From the NCBI GenBank assembly GCA_024640885.1, contig JAHEEC010000002.1, positions 1 through 64,000 on the forward strand: a DNA stretch of 64,000 nt, in the 5' to 3' direction. Source of the stretch: Bacteroidota bacterium. GTDB taxonomy: Bacteria; Bacteroidota; Bacteroidia; Bacteroidales; GCA-2748055. Below, piece after piece: positions 39,465 through 50,149 of this stretch. The notes below the pieces were generated by a model. It had not been told where the DNA came from. It was given only the letters and a program-made list of their open reading frames with translations, and made no database searches. The number at the start of each line of letters is the position of its first letter. The stretch's first letter is position 1. The position numbers and the translations under genes are program-made.

Positions 39465-40175
39465 CTATTCCTTCAACCAGAAAACTGCCTTCAGGTTCGC
39501 ACGCCAACCGGTCCAGTCGGCCGTTAAAACCCTTCGGCTATCCGCCGGATCAGATAATTCATTGCCATCTTCACTGAGTTCACCCGGCAGGTCCACCAGG
39601 TAACCGGCATCGATCCCAATGGCCAGGTCACTGAACCTGTACATTAGCTCAAGTCCGGCAGATCCGTTGGGACTGACTGACCGGTACTTGTTTATAAGGC
39701 CGTTTGAATAGCCCCCTGCGCTAATGACAGAGGTGATATCCAGGCTCGTGATATTGGCATCCACCCTTCCAAACAGGGAGAAGTCCAGATGGTCGTTCCC
39801 AAACAATGAGTATGAGACAAATACCCCCAGGCGGTGTGAACGTGCAACCATGATTGTATAGATGGTCCCGGAGTAGTCTGAATAGTCCGATTTCCCTCCG
39901 GTGGAGCTATAGGTGTAGCCGGCACCGATCTTCACCATGGGGAACCATTGCCTGAGAAGGCCAAAGGAAGCAGTGGCATAGGGAGGAAATGAACTGACAA
40001 TTGATCCTTCAACCGGATAGGATTCCAGGATATATCCCTGAAGATATTTCAAATCGTCCATCCGGTAGGTGGCTCCCCCCAGGGAAGCCGTGATTCCATT
40101 TTGTTGTGCACTTACAAGGGTCAGTGACGCCGGTGCACACATGAGCATGAGGGTCAGTATGATTGCTTTTCTCAT
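39465..40175 (-). CDS. Outer-membrane beta-barrel-like hypothetical protein
   Basis: Signal peptide; alternating aromatic/hydrophobic strands. Confidence 0.55.
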   Translation of the reverse strand: MRKAIILTLMLMCAPASLTLVSAQQNGITASLGGATYRMDDLKYLQGYILESYPVEGSIVSSFPPYATASFGLLRQWFPMVKIGAGYTYSSTGGKSDYSDYSGTIYTIMVARSHRLGVFVSYSLFGNDHLDFSLFGRVDANITSLDITSVISAGGYSNGLINKYRSVSPNGSAGLELMYRFSDLAIGIDAGYLVDLPGELSEDGNELSDPADSRRVLTADWTGWRANLKAVFWLKE

Positions 40176-40609
40176 GGCAAACCTCCGGTATCAAAACTGA
40201 TGGCATATCCCAGTTTTTCCATGTTCCATTCCAGATGCACAATATCGGCCAGGCTGTTGGAATTGGTACTGTAAAAGAAATATATGAACAGGGAATCATC
40301 AACGGATTCGCGCAAGGTGTCCCCGATGATCCAGAATGAGCCCCTGATCGTGTCGGAATTATATAGCAGATCCTCATTCAGATAGGCTTCAGCCTGGTAA
40401 AACTCCCCGTTTTCGATCACCACATTATAAATAACCTCCAGGCTGTCAGTCACCCTGGGATCATAGATGGTATCCAGATTCGTGCCCACAGTAATGAGGG
40501 GGGGATCCCCCGGAATGGGTTCCACGAAAAAGATATCCGAATCTGAGTAGGTGCATGCATTTATCAAGACGATAATTGCTGCACCTAAAAAGGTGTAAAT
40601 TTTCTTCAT
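40172..40609 (-). CDS. Hypothetical lipoprotein
   Basis: Lipobox-like AAIIVLINACTYSD; 4-nt overlap with the downstream barrel gene. Confidence 0.55.
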   Translation of the reverse strand: MKKIYTFLGAAIIVLINACTYSDSDIFFVEPIPGDPPLITVGTNLDTIYDPRVTDSLEVIYNVVIENGEFYQAEAYLNEDLLYNSDTIRGSFWIIGDTLRESVDDSLFIYFFYSTNSNSLADIVHLEWNMEKLGYAISFDTGGLP

Positions 40610-40652
40610 ACTGAAGCAGCAAAAATAACAAAAAATGCGGGAATAATGTGAT

Positions 40653-41642
40653 CTATCTCAAAGAGACCCTATGCATTTCGAGGGCGTGGTCAATGACCTT
40701 CTGAAGGACATCCTCCATGTTCAAACCCAGGCTTTTTACCTGCTTGGGGATAATGCTTTCCCTTGACATGCCCGGGATCGAATTGAGTTCCAGGAAATAG
40801 AGCTGGTTGCCTTTGATGATAAAATCCACCCTGATGATCCCTGCCGAATCGGTGAGGTCGTAGATCTTCATGGCCAGCTCCTGGCATTTGCGTGCCAGTT
40901 CCGCGTCGATCCGAGCGGGGGTGATCTCCTCCGCTTTGCCTTCCGTGTATTTTGCTTCGTAATCGAAGAATTCGTTTTTTGATATAATCTCCGTGACCGG
41001 GAAAACCGTAAATCCCTCTCCGGTTTTCATCAATCCGCAGGTCACTTCGGTACCCTTGATGTACCGCTCCACAATGGCCTCATTGTCCTCTTTTTGGGCG
41101 TCCTCCAGTGCCTGTTGGAGCTCTTCGAACTTGACCACCTTGGCTATTCCGAAACTGGATCCCCCGCTGTTGGGTTTTACAAAACATGGAAGGCCCACCA
41201 TTTCGGCAATCGCCTCCAGGTCTGTCTCCACATTCTTCTTGACCAGGCTCGCCTCAGGGGTAAGCACATGGTGTTGCTTCAGGAAGCTCTTGCAGGTATA
41301 TTTATTGAAGGTCAGCGCAGAGGAGAGGTGGTTGGAGCTGTTGTAAGGGATCCCCAGCATATCAAAACAACCCTGGAGTTTCCCATCCTCTCCGGGGGTT
41401 CCGTGAATAATATTCCATGCGAAATCAAAAACCACCCGACCCTCGCCGGATTCAAAACCCATGTTGTTTTTATCCATAGGAATCCGCGCTTCACCGTGGT
41501 GAATGGTCCATGCACTTCCCTTCACCTCCACAAGAAAACAGGTATGCCCCGCTTTATCAAGCCAGTGCCGGATCTGTTCGGCGCTCCTCATGGAAACAAT
41601 ATATTCAGAGGAATCCCCTCCTGCAAATATGGCGATGTTCAT
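40653..41642 (-). CDS. ddl: D-alanine--D-alanine ligase
   Basis: ATP-grasp: HGTPGEDGKLQG, PCFVKPNSGGSSFGIAKV, IIRVDFIIKGNQLYFLELNSIPGM. Confidence 0.93.
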   Translation of the reverse strand: MNIAIFAGGDSSEYIVSMRSAEQIRHWLDKAGHTCFLVEVKGSAWTIHHGEARIPMDKNNMGFESGEGRVVFDFAWNIIHGTPGEDGKLQGCFDMLGIPYNSSNHLSSALTFNKYTCKSFLKQHHVLTPEASLVKKNVETDLEAIAEMVGLPCFVKPNSGGSSFGIAKVVKFEELQQALEDAQKEDNEAIVERYIKGTEVTCGLMKTGEGFTVFPVTEIISKNEFFDYEAKYTEGKAEEITPARIDAELARKCQELAMKIYDLTDSAGIIRVDFIIKGNQLYFLELNSIPGMSRESIIPKQVKSLGLNMEDVLQKVIDHALEMHRVSLR

Positions 41643-41777
41643 TTCTGCTTTGAATTGAGCGTATGTAAATAATAAATTTACAACCTTTTATACGAAAGAT
41701 TCATGGTGCTGTGGTACCTAATTTGACGAATGCGCCCATACCTCCACAAACATACCTAAATGATTGATCATTAACTT

Positions 41778-42806
41778 CTATTCTTCGCTGCGTCCCTGGA
41801 GGTAGCTGTGCCATTTCTGCAATACCTGGCTAAAGCCCTCTGGCAGGGGGGCTTCATAATGCACCTCCTCTCCTGAAGCAGGGTGCCTGAACCCGAGGGT
41901 TTGGGCATGCAAAGCCTGGCCAGGTAAAAGGTTAAAGCAATTTTGTACAAATTGTTTATACCTGGTGAAAGTGGTACCCCTGAGGATGCGGTCTCCCCCG
42001 TACTCGGGGTCATTGAATAGCGGGTGGGAAATATATTGGAAATGGACCCGGATCTGGTGTGTGCGTCCCGTCTCAAGCCTGCACTCCACGAGGTTCACAT
42101 AACCCAGTCTCTCAAGCACGCGGTAGTGGGTTATAGCGGTCTTGCCGTGATCGCCTGCGGGGAAGACATACATCTGTTTCCGCTCTTTTGGGTTGCGGCC
42201 AATGTGACCTTCAATAACTCCTTCTTCGTCCTCCATATCCCCCCATACCAGCGCCTGGTAGGTGCGCCTGGAGGTTTTATGGAAAAACTGGCTGGCCAGT
42301 TTGCTGAGCGCCAGCTCGTTTTTGGCAACCACAAGCAATCCCGATGTGTTTTTATCGATGCGGTGCACAAGCCCGGGTCGCTCTTCCCCGCCAGTGAACA
42401 GGGGATTGTCCTTCATGTGGAACATCAGTGCATTCACCAGGGTACCCGTATAGTTGCCGTGTCCCGGATGCACCACCATCCCGGGAGCCTTGTTCACCAC
42501 GATCACATCATCATCTTCATGCACGATATTAAGGGGGATATTTTCTGGCAGCAGTTCAAGGTTTCTTTTGGGATGCGGGAGCATAATGCTAATCTCATCC
42601 CCCGGTTTCACACGATAGTTGGGTTTTTCAGGTGTCCCGTTGACCAGGATGTTGCCGGCATTGGCGGCAGCCTGGATCCGGCTCCTGGAGGTTCCTTCCA
42701 GCCTGTTGAACAGGAACTTGTCAATTCTCAGGAGGGCCTGGCCCGGATCGGCCGAAAACCGAAAATGTTCAAATAACTCGCTGTTATCGGGGGAATCGGT
42801 GCCCAT
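41778..42806 (-). CDS. RluA-family 23S rRNA pseudouridine synthase
   Basis: S4 domain then VVNKAPGMVVHPGHGN, RPGLVHRIDKNTSGLLVVAK, ETGRTHQIRVH. Confidence 0.94.
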   Translation of the reverse strand: MGTDSPDNSELFEHFRFSADPGQALLRIDKFLFNRLEGTSRSRIQAAANAGNILVNGTPEKPNYRVKPGDEISIMLPHPKRNLELLPENIPLNIVHEDDDVIVVNKAPGMVVHPGHGNYTGTLVNALMFHMKDNPLFTGGEERPGLVHRIDKNTSGLLVVAKNELALSKLASQFFHKTSRRTYQALVWGDMEDEEGVIEGHIGRNPKERKQMYVFPAGDHGKTAITHYRVLERLGYVNLVECRLETGRTHQIRVHFQYISHPLFNDPEYGGDRILRGTTFTRYKQFVQNCFNLLPGQALHAQTLGFRHPASGEEVHYEAPLPEGFSQVLQKWHSYLQGRSEE

Positions 42807-42809
42807 GAC

Positions 42810-44678
42810 CTACTGATTGATCAGGAGTTTTGCATGGAAGACACGATTTCCGGCCAGGGCCCGGATGTAATAGATGCCTGCAGGATAGCCCGATACGTCC
42901 AGGCTGTTTGAGCGGGAAGTAGTATTGAATACCAACCGGCCCGATGCATCAAAGAGTTCAAGTTTTAAGTCCTCCCCCCGGGAATCAGCGGGGAGGTCGA
43001 GGAATACCAGGTCCGAGGCTGGATTTGGGTAGACATGCAGGGTCGAAAACTCAGCGTTCTTCCCTTGCAGCCCGGTGGTCTCATCATAAAGAAACGGTCT
43101 GAAGAGGATGACGCCAGGGGCATTTGAGGATTGCCAGAAACCCTGAAAATTGTAGAACATGACTGAAGGGACCGGTTTATTGTTCAGGTCCAGGCCCACA
43201 TTAAGAAGGTACTGGTTGTATTGCCGCCAACCGATATAAAAGGTTCCGTTCACAGCAACCGGTTCTGAAAAGGTATACTTTACAAATCCTGGATAGGATG
43301 AGGCATACAGGGGTTTATATTCATTGGGGTCCTCCCAGATGATTGCACCGGGCTTGCCATCCAGATCAGACCATACCACCAGGTTGAAATAGTATTTAAG
43401 GTTCAGCGAATCGTAGACATGGTTAAAATAGATATAGGCACCCCCCAGACGATCCGGTTGGAAGGAACGATACTTCATGGCCACGACACCATCACCGGTT
43501 CCGCCTCCACGCAACCCATAACCAGCCTCAGCGGTGCCATCGTCGCGCGCATAATAATCGCGAAATAGCTGGTCATTGATCACGGTGTCATTCACCTTTG
43601 GATCGTATTCATCGGTTCGCAGGGCTGCTTTGAACCGGAGAATGGCAGAATCACCCCGTTGAAAGTCAAAGGGGTAGATATAAGGGAAATTGACCACCGT
43701 GTCTTCCAGTGCAGGAAGGTCCTGGGCGGTAGGGACCCCCGGGGTATAGGTGATGTGGTAAATGGGTTCCTGGATGGTAAGCGAACGGGTCACATTCCTG
43801 GTGATGGTATCGTTGTTCCTGTACCTTGCAGATACCAGGGGATTCAGCACAGTGTTATAAGCCTTTTCGAAATGTGCCCATGGCAGGGAGGTAAGATCTT
43901 TCAGGATGGAGGTAAGGGGTGTATTGAATGCCACATCCCTGATTACCGTATCTGCAGCAAACCTCTGGCGGTCAAGCTTCACGTAATCCAAATGCCAGAA
44001 ATCCACATTGCTGCGCATGTCCGGGTAATCATTGCTGCGTGAAAGGCTGGCCCTGTTTCTGAACCGGAACCTGAATCCACTGGTCAGGAAGCGCTCATCG
44101 GTGACAGGGATCATTGCCTGCCTGAAGGGCTGGTAGTCTCCCCCTGTAATGCTCCACACATTGATCCACAGGCCGGAGTCGGGTGCGAAAAAATCCACCA
44201 TCAATGAGTCCTCCTCTTCCGGCAGGTCGCACAATCCTCCGGGCTGGTAAAGAAAACTGAGGTAAATGCTATCAGATGAGGGATATTCCAACCCGATGGG
44301 GTGGCTGGTCAGGTGATCCGCCACAAATGTGGTGGGGGAGATGGTTGCATTGGAGTAGATGCTTCCATCTGAATCCAGCGCATCCATTGTGGCCACTCCG
44401 TTGGTTACCGGATCTTTGCAAAAATTGTTGTTTACAAAAGCATAGGCATCGCTCCAGATCCCGGTATCAGGAACCACCGAAGCTGAGGAGAAATCATCAA
44501 AAACAGGCAACCCCAGCATGACCGATGATGCTGATTTTCTTACCTGTGGGTGCTCCTGGTAGTGCCTGGCAGCCAGCGGATTATCATACAGCGGGATCAC
44601 CACCTCCTGGCCATGGAGATCGAACAGCCCATGCAGGCCAATCAGAATCAATGTTAAAGCTTTGAGAGATCTAGTCAT
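42810..44678 (-). CDS. Secreted protein with C-terminal T9SS type A sorting domain
   Basis: C-terminus STLHVYPNPASDLVFLDLP...LKLELFDASGRLVFNTTSRSNSLDVSGYPAGIYYIRALAGNRVFHAKLLI. Probable start MTRSLKALT. Confidence 0.88.
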   Translation of the reverse strand: MTRSLKALTLILIGLHGLFDLHGQEVVIPLYDNPLAARHYQEHPQVRKSASSVMLGLPVFDDFSSASVVPDTGIWSDAYAFVNNNFCKDPVTNGVATMDALDSDGSIYSNATISPTTFVADHLTSHPIGLEYPSSDSIYLSFLYQPGGLCDLPEEEDSLMVDFFAPDSGLWINVWSITGGDYQPFRQAMIPVTDERFLTSGFRFRFRNRASLSRSNDYPDMRSNVDFWHLDYVKLDRQRFAADTVIRDVAFNTPLTSILKDLTSLPWAHFEKAYNTVLNPLVSARYRNNDTITRNVTRSLTIQEPIYHITYTPGVPTAQDLPALEDTVVNFPYIYPFDFQRGDSAILRFKAALRTDEYDPKVNDTVINDQLFRDYYARDDGTAEAGYGLRGGGTGDGVVAMKYRSFQPDRLGGAYIYFNHVYDSLNLKYYFNLVVWSDLDGKPGAIIWEDPNEYKPLYASSYPGFVKYTFSEPVAVNGTFYIGWRQYNQYLLNVGLDLNNKPVPSVMFYNFQGFWQSSNAPGVILFRPFLYDETTGLQGKNAEFSTLHVYPNPASDLVFLDLPADSRGEDLKLELFDASGRLVFNTTSRSNSLDVSGYPAGIYYIRALAGNRVFHAKLLINQ

Positions 44679-45504
44679 GCACCATTTCTGTGTCTTCACC
44701 AAAGAGTATGGAATCGGGCACAGGTAACAGGGTTGAATCGACGGTCAGCCAGATATCCACTTCCATGCCCATATTCAACCTCCTGAACTCATCGAACTCG
44801 GGATACTGCCTCCAGATGAATGCCTGAGCGCTATCCTTTGCATTTTCAATGCTTTGATCATAAGTGATGGCTCCAATATTCAAATAGTAATCCGCGATCA
44901 TGTCCACTGCTGCAATCAATGAAACTCCAACCAGATCAGGCACCCTGGTTGTTTCCTGACTCAGACCCATTCCCAGCACCAGATTGATTACCGCCCCTTT
45001 GGTTATTTCGGTTCCTTCATTAATAACGGTGTCATGGTGCATTTGTTGTAGCACGTTATTGATGGCGTAATCGGGCCTGTACTCGATATCGCCCAGTACC
45101 AGGCCGGCATTTTGCAAAGCGAGCCGTGCCTGGCGGATGGACAATCCAACCAGTTTTGGCATGGGTACCGTTTCCAGGTTCAGGGCATTCATGGTGAGGA
45201 ATATCCGCCGGTTCTTTTTTACACGGGAATCTGCTTCTGGATTCTGCTTCAATACAGTACCCCTTGGCATCTCCATCGAGAAAACCGAATCCACCACTTC
45301 AAACCTCAACCTTCGGGAGGATGTTACATCCTCTACCTCCTCAACTGTCAGCCCTGCCAGGTTGGGGACAGTAATGGACTGCCCATGGTGGGTATAAATC
45401 CTTAGCCAGCCAAGGGTCCCTATCAATAATAGGATTGCAATGGCAGCTGCGAGCCCGAGGTGCCGAAGGAATAACTTTGTGGTGAGAAACCTTAAAAAAT
45501 CCAT
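44671..45504 (-). CDS. PASTA-domain membrane protein (no kinase domain)
   Basis: One TM segment then three PASTA-like units (VPNLAGLTVEEVEDV, MPKLVGLSIRQARLALQNAGL, VPDLVGVSLIAAVDMI). Confidence 0.85.
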   Translation of the reverse strand: MDFLRFLTTKLFLRHLGLAAAIAILLLIGTLGWLRIYTHHGQSITVPNLAGLTVEEVEDVTSSRRLRFEVVDSVFSMEMPRGTVLKQNPEADSRVKKNRRIFLTMNALNLETVPMPKLVGLSIRQARLALQNAGLVLGDIEYRPDYAINNVLQQMHHDTVINEGTEITKGAVINLVLGMGLSQETTRVPDLVGVSLIAAVDMIADYYLNIGAITYDQSIENAKDSAQAFIWRQYPEFDEFRRLNMGMEVDIWLTVDSTLLPVPDSILFGEDTEMVHD

Positions 45505-45545
45505 TTTAAGAGCTTTGTATAAAGGTATAGTTTATTCTATGAAAT

Positions 45546-46982
45546 CTATGCCCCACTGGTGACGAGCCCGGTCTTTGTGATCATAGACGATTCCTGGTAA
45601 ACCTCATAATCGGTATTGATGGACCAGAGATCGTGGCCAGCATTATCCAGGATATTCTCGGAAACGCGCATCCCCATCAGGATGCTGTGATCCTGGTTGT
45701 TGTATTTATACGCGCCATACCTGCCAATGACATGAAGCCCCTCCACACTACCCAGATGGGATTCAACCGTCTTCATGATCTCCCTGTATCCCTTGAAATA
45801 TACCGGGTAACACCTGGGGAGCCTCACCACATGCCCCGCGCTGACCTCACCAACCATTACCAGGCCAGTTTTTTCGATCTCTTCGGTGGCCTGCCTGATT
45901 AACATGTCGGGGTCCAGGCCCCACAAAGGATCCTCAAAATAACACCAGTATTCCATGCAAAGGATCGTGGATCCTGAATCGCCATAGACGGAAGGCAACC
46001 AGTTCCTGAAATTGGTTACCCTGCCTACATTTACCGCGGGCTCATGGATGTAAAGCCACTGGTCGGGGAAAAGGTCTGTCCGGTCCACCCTTAGATATAC
46101 CAGGATGGTATTCCTGAAGGTGAGCTTTTTTGCCTGTTCAAGCACCTTCCCGGGGACCTCGGGCAACCTTTGGACCAGCAAAGAGAGGGGCATCGTGGAG
46201 ATGATGTGGTCATAGTCCCTGATCTCCCCGTTCTCAAGCTGGAGGGATCGGGCTGTGCCCCCTGAACAGATCACTCTCTCCACTCCCGTGTTCAAATGGA
46301 TCCGGCCGCCCCTGGAGGTGATCTTCTCCTGCATGGACTCATACACACTCCCGGTCCCCCCAATGGGATAGGCAAACTGGTCCACAAGGGTGGCGTGTTT
46401 GTTTCCTTTTCCGGAGAGGATGGCATTTTTTATGGCTTCGAACAGTGAAAGCTTTTTAATGCGCTGGGCTGCAAAGTCAGAATCCAGCTCACTGCAGGAT
46501 ATCCCCCATAATTTCTCGGAATAGGTCTTAAAAAAAATGGTATACAGCCTTTTCCCAAACCTGCTGGTGACCCATCCTTCAAAAGTTGAAGTATCCCTGG
46601 TGGGAAACATGCGTTCAACCAGGTAGCTTGTAAAACAGCGGATTGCTTCAAAAATGCCGAGTCCGGCCAGGGCATTGAAGGCACGGATGGGGTAATCAAA
46701 AAACCGTTTCTTGTAGTAGATCCTGGTCTGCCGGTTTACAATATCGTAGCGCTCCTTTACCACCTCAAGCCAGAGGGCATTGATTTTTGAATCCTGACTG
46801 AAAAAGCGGTGGGGACCAAGGTCTACCCTTTGTTCCCAGAGATCGATTGATTTGGAGAGCCCCCCTACCTGTTCACTTTTTTCAAACACATCGAGAAGGG
46901 AAACTTTATCAACCAGGTGTTTTGAAATTTCATATGCTGCCGTCATTCCTGCCGGTCCTGCTCCGATCACTGCGATCCTCAT
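45546..46982 (-). CDS. FAD-dependent amine-oxidase/protoporphyrinogen-oxidase-like protein
   Basis: MRIAVIGAGPAGMTAAYEI, EQVGGLSKSI, C-terminal GLHVIGRYGAYKYNNQDHSILMGM. Confidence 0.82.
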   Translation of the reverse strand: MRIAVIGAGPAGMTAAYEISKHLVDKVSLLDVFEKSEQVGGLSKSIDLWEQRVDLGPHRFFSQDSKINALWLEVVKERYDIVNRQTRIYYKKRFFDYPIRAFNALAGLGIFEAIRCFTSYLVERMFPTRDTSTFEGWVTSRFGKRLYTIFFKTYSEKLWGISCSELDSDFAAQRIKKLSLFEAIKNAILSGKGNKHATLVDQFAYPIGGTGSVYESMQEKITSRGGRIHLNTGVERVICSGGTARSLQLENGEIRDYDHIISTMPLSLLVQRLPEVPGKVLEQAKKLTFRNTILVYLRVDRTDLFPDQWLYIHEPAVNVGRVTNFRNWLPSVYGDSGSTILCMEYWCYFEDPLWGLDPDMLIRQATEEIEKTGLVMVGEVSAGHVVRLPRCYPVYFKGYREIMKTVESHLGSVEGLHVIGRYGAYKYNNQDHSILMGMRVSENILDNAGHDLWSINTDYEVYQESSMITKTGLVTSGA

Positions 46983-47022
46983 ACATTATTATCTAGAAGG
47001 CCCAAAAATAGAAAAAAATACG

Positions 47023-49848
47023 TCACCGGATCCTGTTTAATTGCTCTCTGACGGTGTTGGCCATTCCTGAATCCCCGTAATATTCATATACCTCGGCCAA
47101 TTTTTCATAGGCGGCAGTAAATTTGCCATTGTACCGGATGGCCTGCTTGAAATTATATATTGCATTGTCCTTGTCGTTTCTCATGGCATAACACAATCCC
47201 AGGTTGTAATACCCTGAATAGAACTTAAAGTTGGATTGAATGGCCATATTAATGATCCGGATGGCTTCGTCCAGCAAGGCCTCATTTTTGGTCACATCCG
47301 CTTCAATGAAGTATGAATAGCCCTTCAGATTCAATGCTTTGTCATAATCGGGATAGATCTCAAGCAATCGGTCCATGGCGCTCCGCGCTTCTTCAAAACG
47401 GAGGAAGGTGGCATTCACATTTCCAAGCTCAAGGTAGGCCACTTCATTGTTTTCATCATAATGAACGGCGCTCTCAAGATACTCCAGGGCCTGGTTCAAT
47501 TTTACAGGATCCTGTTCCCTGATCCCTTCCGCCAGAAGCGTGGATCCGTAATAATCATCTTTGTTCTTTCTCTCCACGATGGCAGCCACCACCACATTAT
47601 CCACCTTGATCTCATGAATGACATTCTTGGGAGGCCAGAGCCCGTGGTTCAACTGGTATGGATGGATGTAATTGCAATAGAGGATGGCATAATCCCAGTC
47701 ATACTTTCCGCGGTCGTAATACCTGCTGTAAAAAGGATTCACGTTGTCAAGGTGGTCCTTGAAATAATAAGCCAGATTGGAGTTGCTGACCACCCGGATC
47801 GGTTTTTCCGGTGTGGCCTCAATCCCTGGCAGAATCTCACTGAGGAAATAGTCTGAGGCAGGTTTCAGGCTGTTGGCATAATAATCTGTTTCAAACCTTC
47901 CGAAGGTATTGTTGATGCCCCCTGACCATTCGTTGAAATAGATATAGGTATTGGGATGGTTGCGGATGGTATGAACCAGGGGATGGGCAAGTCCGGCGGC
48001 CAGCACCAGGAGGGCAACGTATCTGCCCCACCCCCTCCTGATCTTCCTGATAAGGCTGGTCAGGGCAATTGCTGCAAGGGCAAGCATGGAAGGATAAATG
48101 AACATCATATGCCTCCACCCTCCATACACGTTTGATTCACGGTAGATGATAAAGATCACCGGGAAGAGGATCGTAAACCACAGCAGGAAATACCAGTATC
48201 CCTGTCGCTCCTTACGGTCCATGTACCATGTAGAAGCAGAAGCGATCCAGCCAAGCAGGATGATCACCGGTACGCTGATGATCACATTGAGCGGAATATA
48301 GTGCCAGGGAAGGTTGTCCGACCAGTATATCATCCCATTATAAAGCACCCTGATGGAGACCTGGATATTGGTCATCACCTTGAAGGCCTGGATGGGGTGA
48401 TTGATCATGTCCTGCAGTGCATAGGGCCAGGTAAGAAGGCTCAGGACATATCCGCCCGCAGAGATCAGGATGAGCGTCAGGAGCCCTTTGATGGCAAACC
48501 GCCACCACCCCGCAGAAAAAATTTTCCAGGGCCATTTATGAATGATCAGATAGAGACCCGCAAACATGAAAAGATATGGGACCAGCAGCATCCCGCCAAT
48601 CCTGATCCCGTTGCTCCACCCTATGCCCAGCGCAATCCAGAGGGCCGACCGGGTACTGATGCGGGGGAGTTTTTTCAGGAAAAGAATGATGTGGTAAAGG
48701 GTAAAAATGTTTCCCAGTGCAAATGGCACATCCATGGGATTATTGAAGGAATGCCCCAGAAATCTGGGCGACAAAAACATAAGGATGAGGGCCAGCAGTC
48801 CCCCCGAATATCCTGCAAATAACTTCACCAGCAACCCGGTTACAAGGATTGCAGCTGCCCCTGAAATGGCGATCATTGCATGCCTGGCTTCATAGGGGTG
48901 ATCTTCAAGGTGAAAGAGCCGGATGAGCAGATAGGTGAAAAAATCGAATGATTGGCCGTAGAAATTGAGTTTATACTGGGGGTCGTTCAGGGCTGAGGGA
49001 TCATCTTCTGTGAAATACTTGTACACTTTGATGGCGTGTTCATAGTGCTTTTCATCATCCCCCGAGAGCCCTGCATCAAGGCTCAGGATGGGAAGGATAA
49101 TGAAGATCGCCAGGGCCACGGATAGAAAAGCCAACCTGAACAGCGGGTGTTCCTTGATAAAAAACAGGTTTCTCAGGGAGGGCTGCTGCATCTCCTTCAG
49201 TGGAAGTGAAGTGTTCCAGGCCAGGTTTAGCTTCAGCCTCTCAAGGAGCGGTAAGTTTGCCGGGGCATCATCGGCTGCCGGATCATCCTGGTGTATGACC
49301 ACCTCGCTGCACTCAAATCCACGTTTTTCAAGGACCCATCTGGCCCACCGGTGACCGGGGGGAGTTTTTTCACCGCCGATGGCAAGCAGGTATGGCATCG
49401 CTTCTGCAGGAATGATCACCCCTGCCTTTTCCCGGCTGGTTTTTCCTTTAAAGGTAATATCGTAGAAGTGAAGGGTTCTTGAGTCACCGGGAAGCGGCAA
49501 ACGGAAAAATTCATTTGGATTGACCTGCCTGTCAGGCATTGGGGGTTCCATAATAACCACATATCCCTCTCGGAACAGTTCAGAGTCCAGCTCCGCTTCC
49601 GGTCGGTCACTGGCAAGATACTGGATGAGCCTGTGCTCCGCCATGGGAGGAGGGTTTCCCCGGTAGAGGCAGAGGATCCTTGAATTTGACAGGTGTTCGG
49701 ATTTGATTTTTCCGGCAAACTCCAGGAGGTATTCGGCAAAGTTCTGTGGCTCTTCGGGGCAGGTAAACAGAAAAAGGGCAGAGAAGCTGTCTTTGGAGGA
49801 TTCTCCCTCTTTCTGCCTTTGTTTGCGATGTGTACCCTTTTTTGCCAT
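47023..49848 (-). CDS. GT39-like polytopic glycosyltransferase fused to C-terminal TPR repeats
   Basis: 941 aa; DAGLSGDDEKHYEHAIKVYKYF luminal Asp motif, many TM helices, TPR-like C-terminus (YSGYYNLGLCYAMRNDKDNAIYNFKQAIRYNGKFTAAYEKLAEVYEYYGD). Confidence 0.75.
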   Translation of the reverse strand: MAKKGTHRKQRQKEGESSKDSFSALFLFTCPEEPQNFAEYLLEFAGKIKSEHLSNSRILCLYRGNPPPMAEHRLIQYLASDRPEAELDSELFREGYVVIMEPPMPDRQVNPNEFFRLPLPGDSRTLHFYDITFKGKTSREKAGVIIPAEAMPYLLAIGGEKTPPGHRWARWVLEKRGFECSEVVIHQDDPAADDAPANLPLLERLKLNLAWNTSLPLKEMQQPSLRNLFFIKEHPLFRLAFLSVALAIFIILPILSLDAGLSGDDEKHYEHAIKVYKYFTEDDPSALNDPQYKLNFYGQSFDFFTYLLIRLFHLEDHPYEARHAMIAISGAAAILVTGLLVKLFAGYSGGLLALILMFLSPRFLGHSFNNPMDVPFALGNIFTLYHIILFLKKLPRISTRSALWIALGIGWSNGIRIGGMLLVPYLFMFAGLYLIIHKWPWKIFSAGWWRFAIKGLLTLILISAGGYVLSLLTWPYALQDMINHPIQAFKVMTNIQVSIRVLYNGMIYWSDNLPWHYIPLNVIISVPVIILLGWIASASTWYMDRKERQGYWYFLLWFTILFPVIFIIYRESNVYGGWRHMMFIYPSMLALAAIALTSLIRKIRRGWGRYVALLVLAAGLAHPLVHTIRNHPNTYIYFNEWSGGINNTFGRFETDYYANSLKPASDYFLSEILPGIEATPEKPIRVVSNSNLAYYFKDHLDNVNPFYSRYYDRGKYDWDYAILYCNYIHPYQLNHGLWPPKNVIHEIKVDNVVVAAIVERKNKDDYYGSTLLAEGIREQDPVKLNQALEYLESAVHYDENNEVAYLELGNVNATFLRFEEARSAMDRLLEIYPDYDKALNLKGYSYFIEADVTKNEALLDEAIRIINMAIQSNFKFYSGYYNLGLCYAMRNDKDNAIYNFKQAIRYNGKFTAAYEKLAEVYEYYGDSGMANTVREQLNRIR

Positions 49849-49901
49849 TAAAACCGATTGAAGCGAGTTCGAAAATACGAATAATCAGCAAAAGAAAGGG
49901 C

Positions 49902-49933
49902 AAAAAAATAACCAACCGGGATCCGGTCGGTTA
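49902..49933 (-). terminator. Intrinsic terminator downstream of rpmH
   Basis: Minus strand: AACCGACCGGATCCCGGTTGGTTATTTTTTT. Confidence 0.8.
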
Positions 49934-49960
49934 TAGGGGGTAAATTTTATAAGCGTAATA

Positions 49961-50119
49961 TTATGCCTTATGCCGGGGTTCGTCAGAGACAGTGAGTTTC
50001 TTCCGCCCTTTCTTCCTCCTACCGGAAATAATACCGCGGCCGCTGGCGGAGGACATCCTCTCCCTGAAACCGTGCTTGTTCTTTCTTTTCCTGTTGGATG
50101 GTTGAAATGTTCGCTTCAT
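49961..50119 (-). CDS. rpmH: 50S ribosomal protein L34
   Basis: [55 protein letters not shown]-track start at 50143 is upstream of the canonical start. Confidence 0.95.
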   Translation of the reverse strand: MKRTFQPSNRKRKNKHGFRERMSSASGRGIISGRRKKGRKKLTVSDEPRHKA

Positions 50120-50149
50120 GACAATGATTGTTTGAGCGTGCAAAAGTAG

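Noticed and set aside
42024-42776. 250-aa plus-strand ORF opposite the RluA-family gene
   Set aside because: Shadow ORF antisense to conserved pseudouridine synthase motifs.
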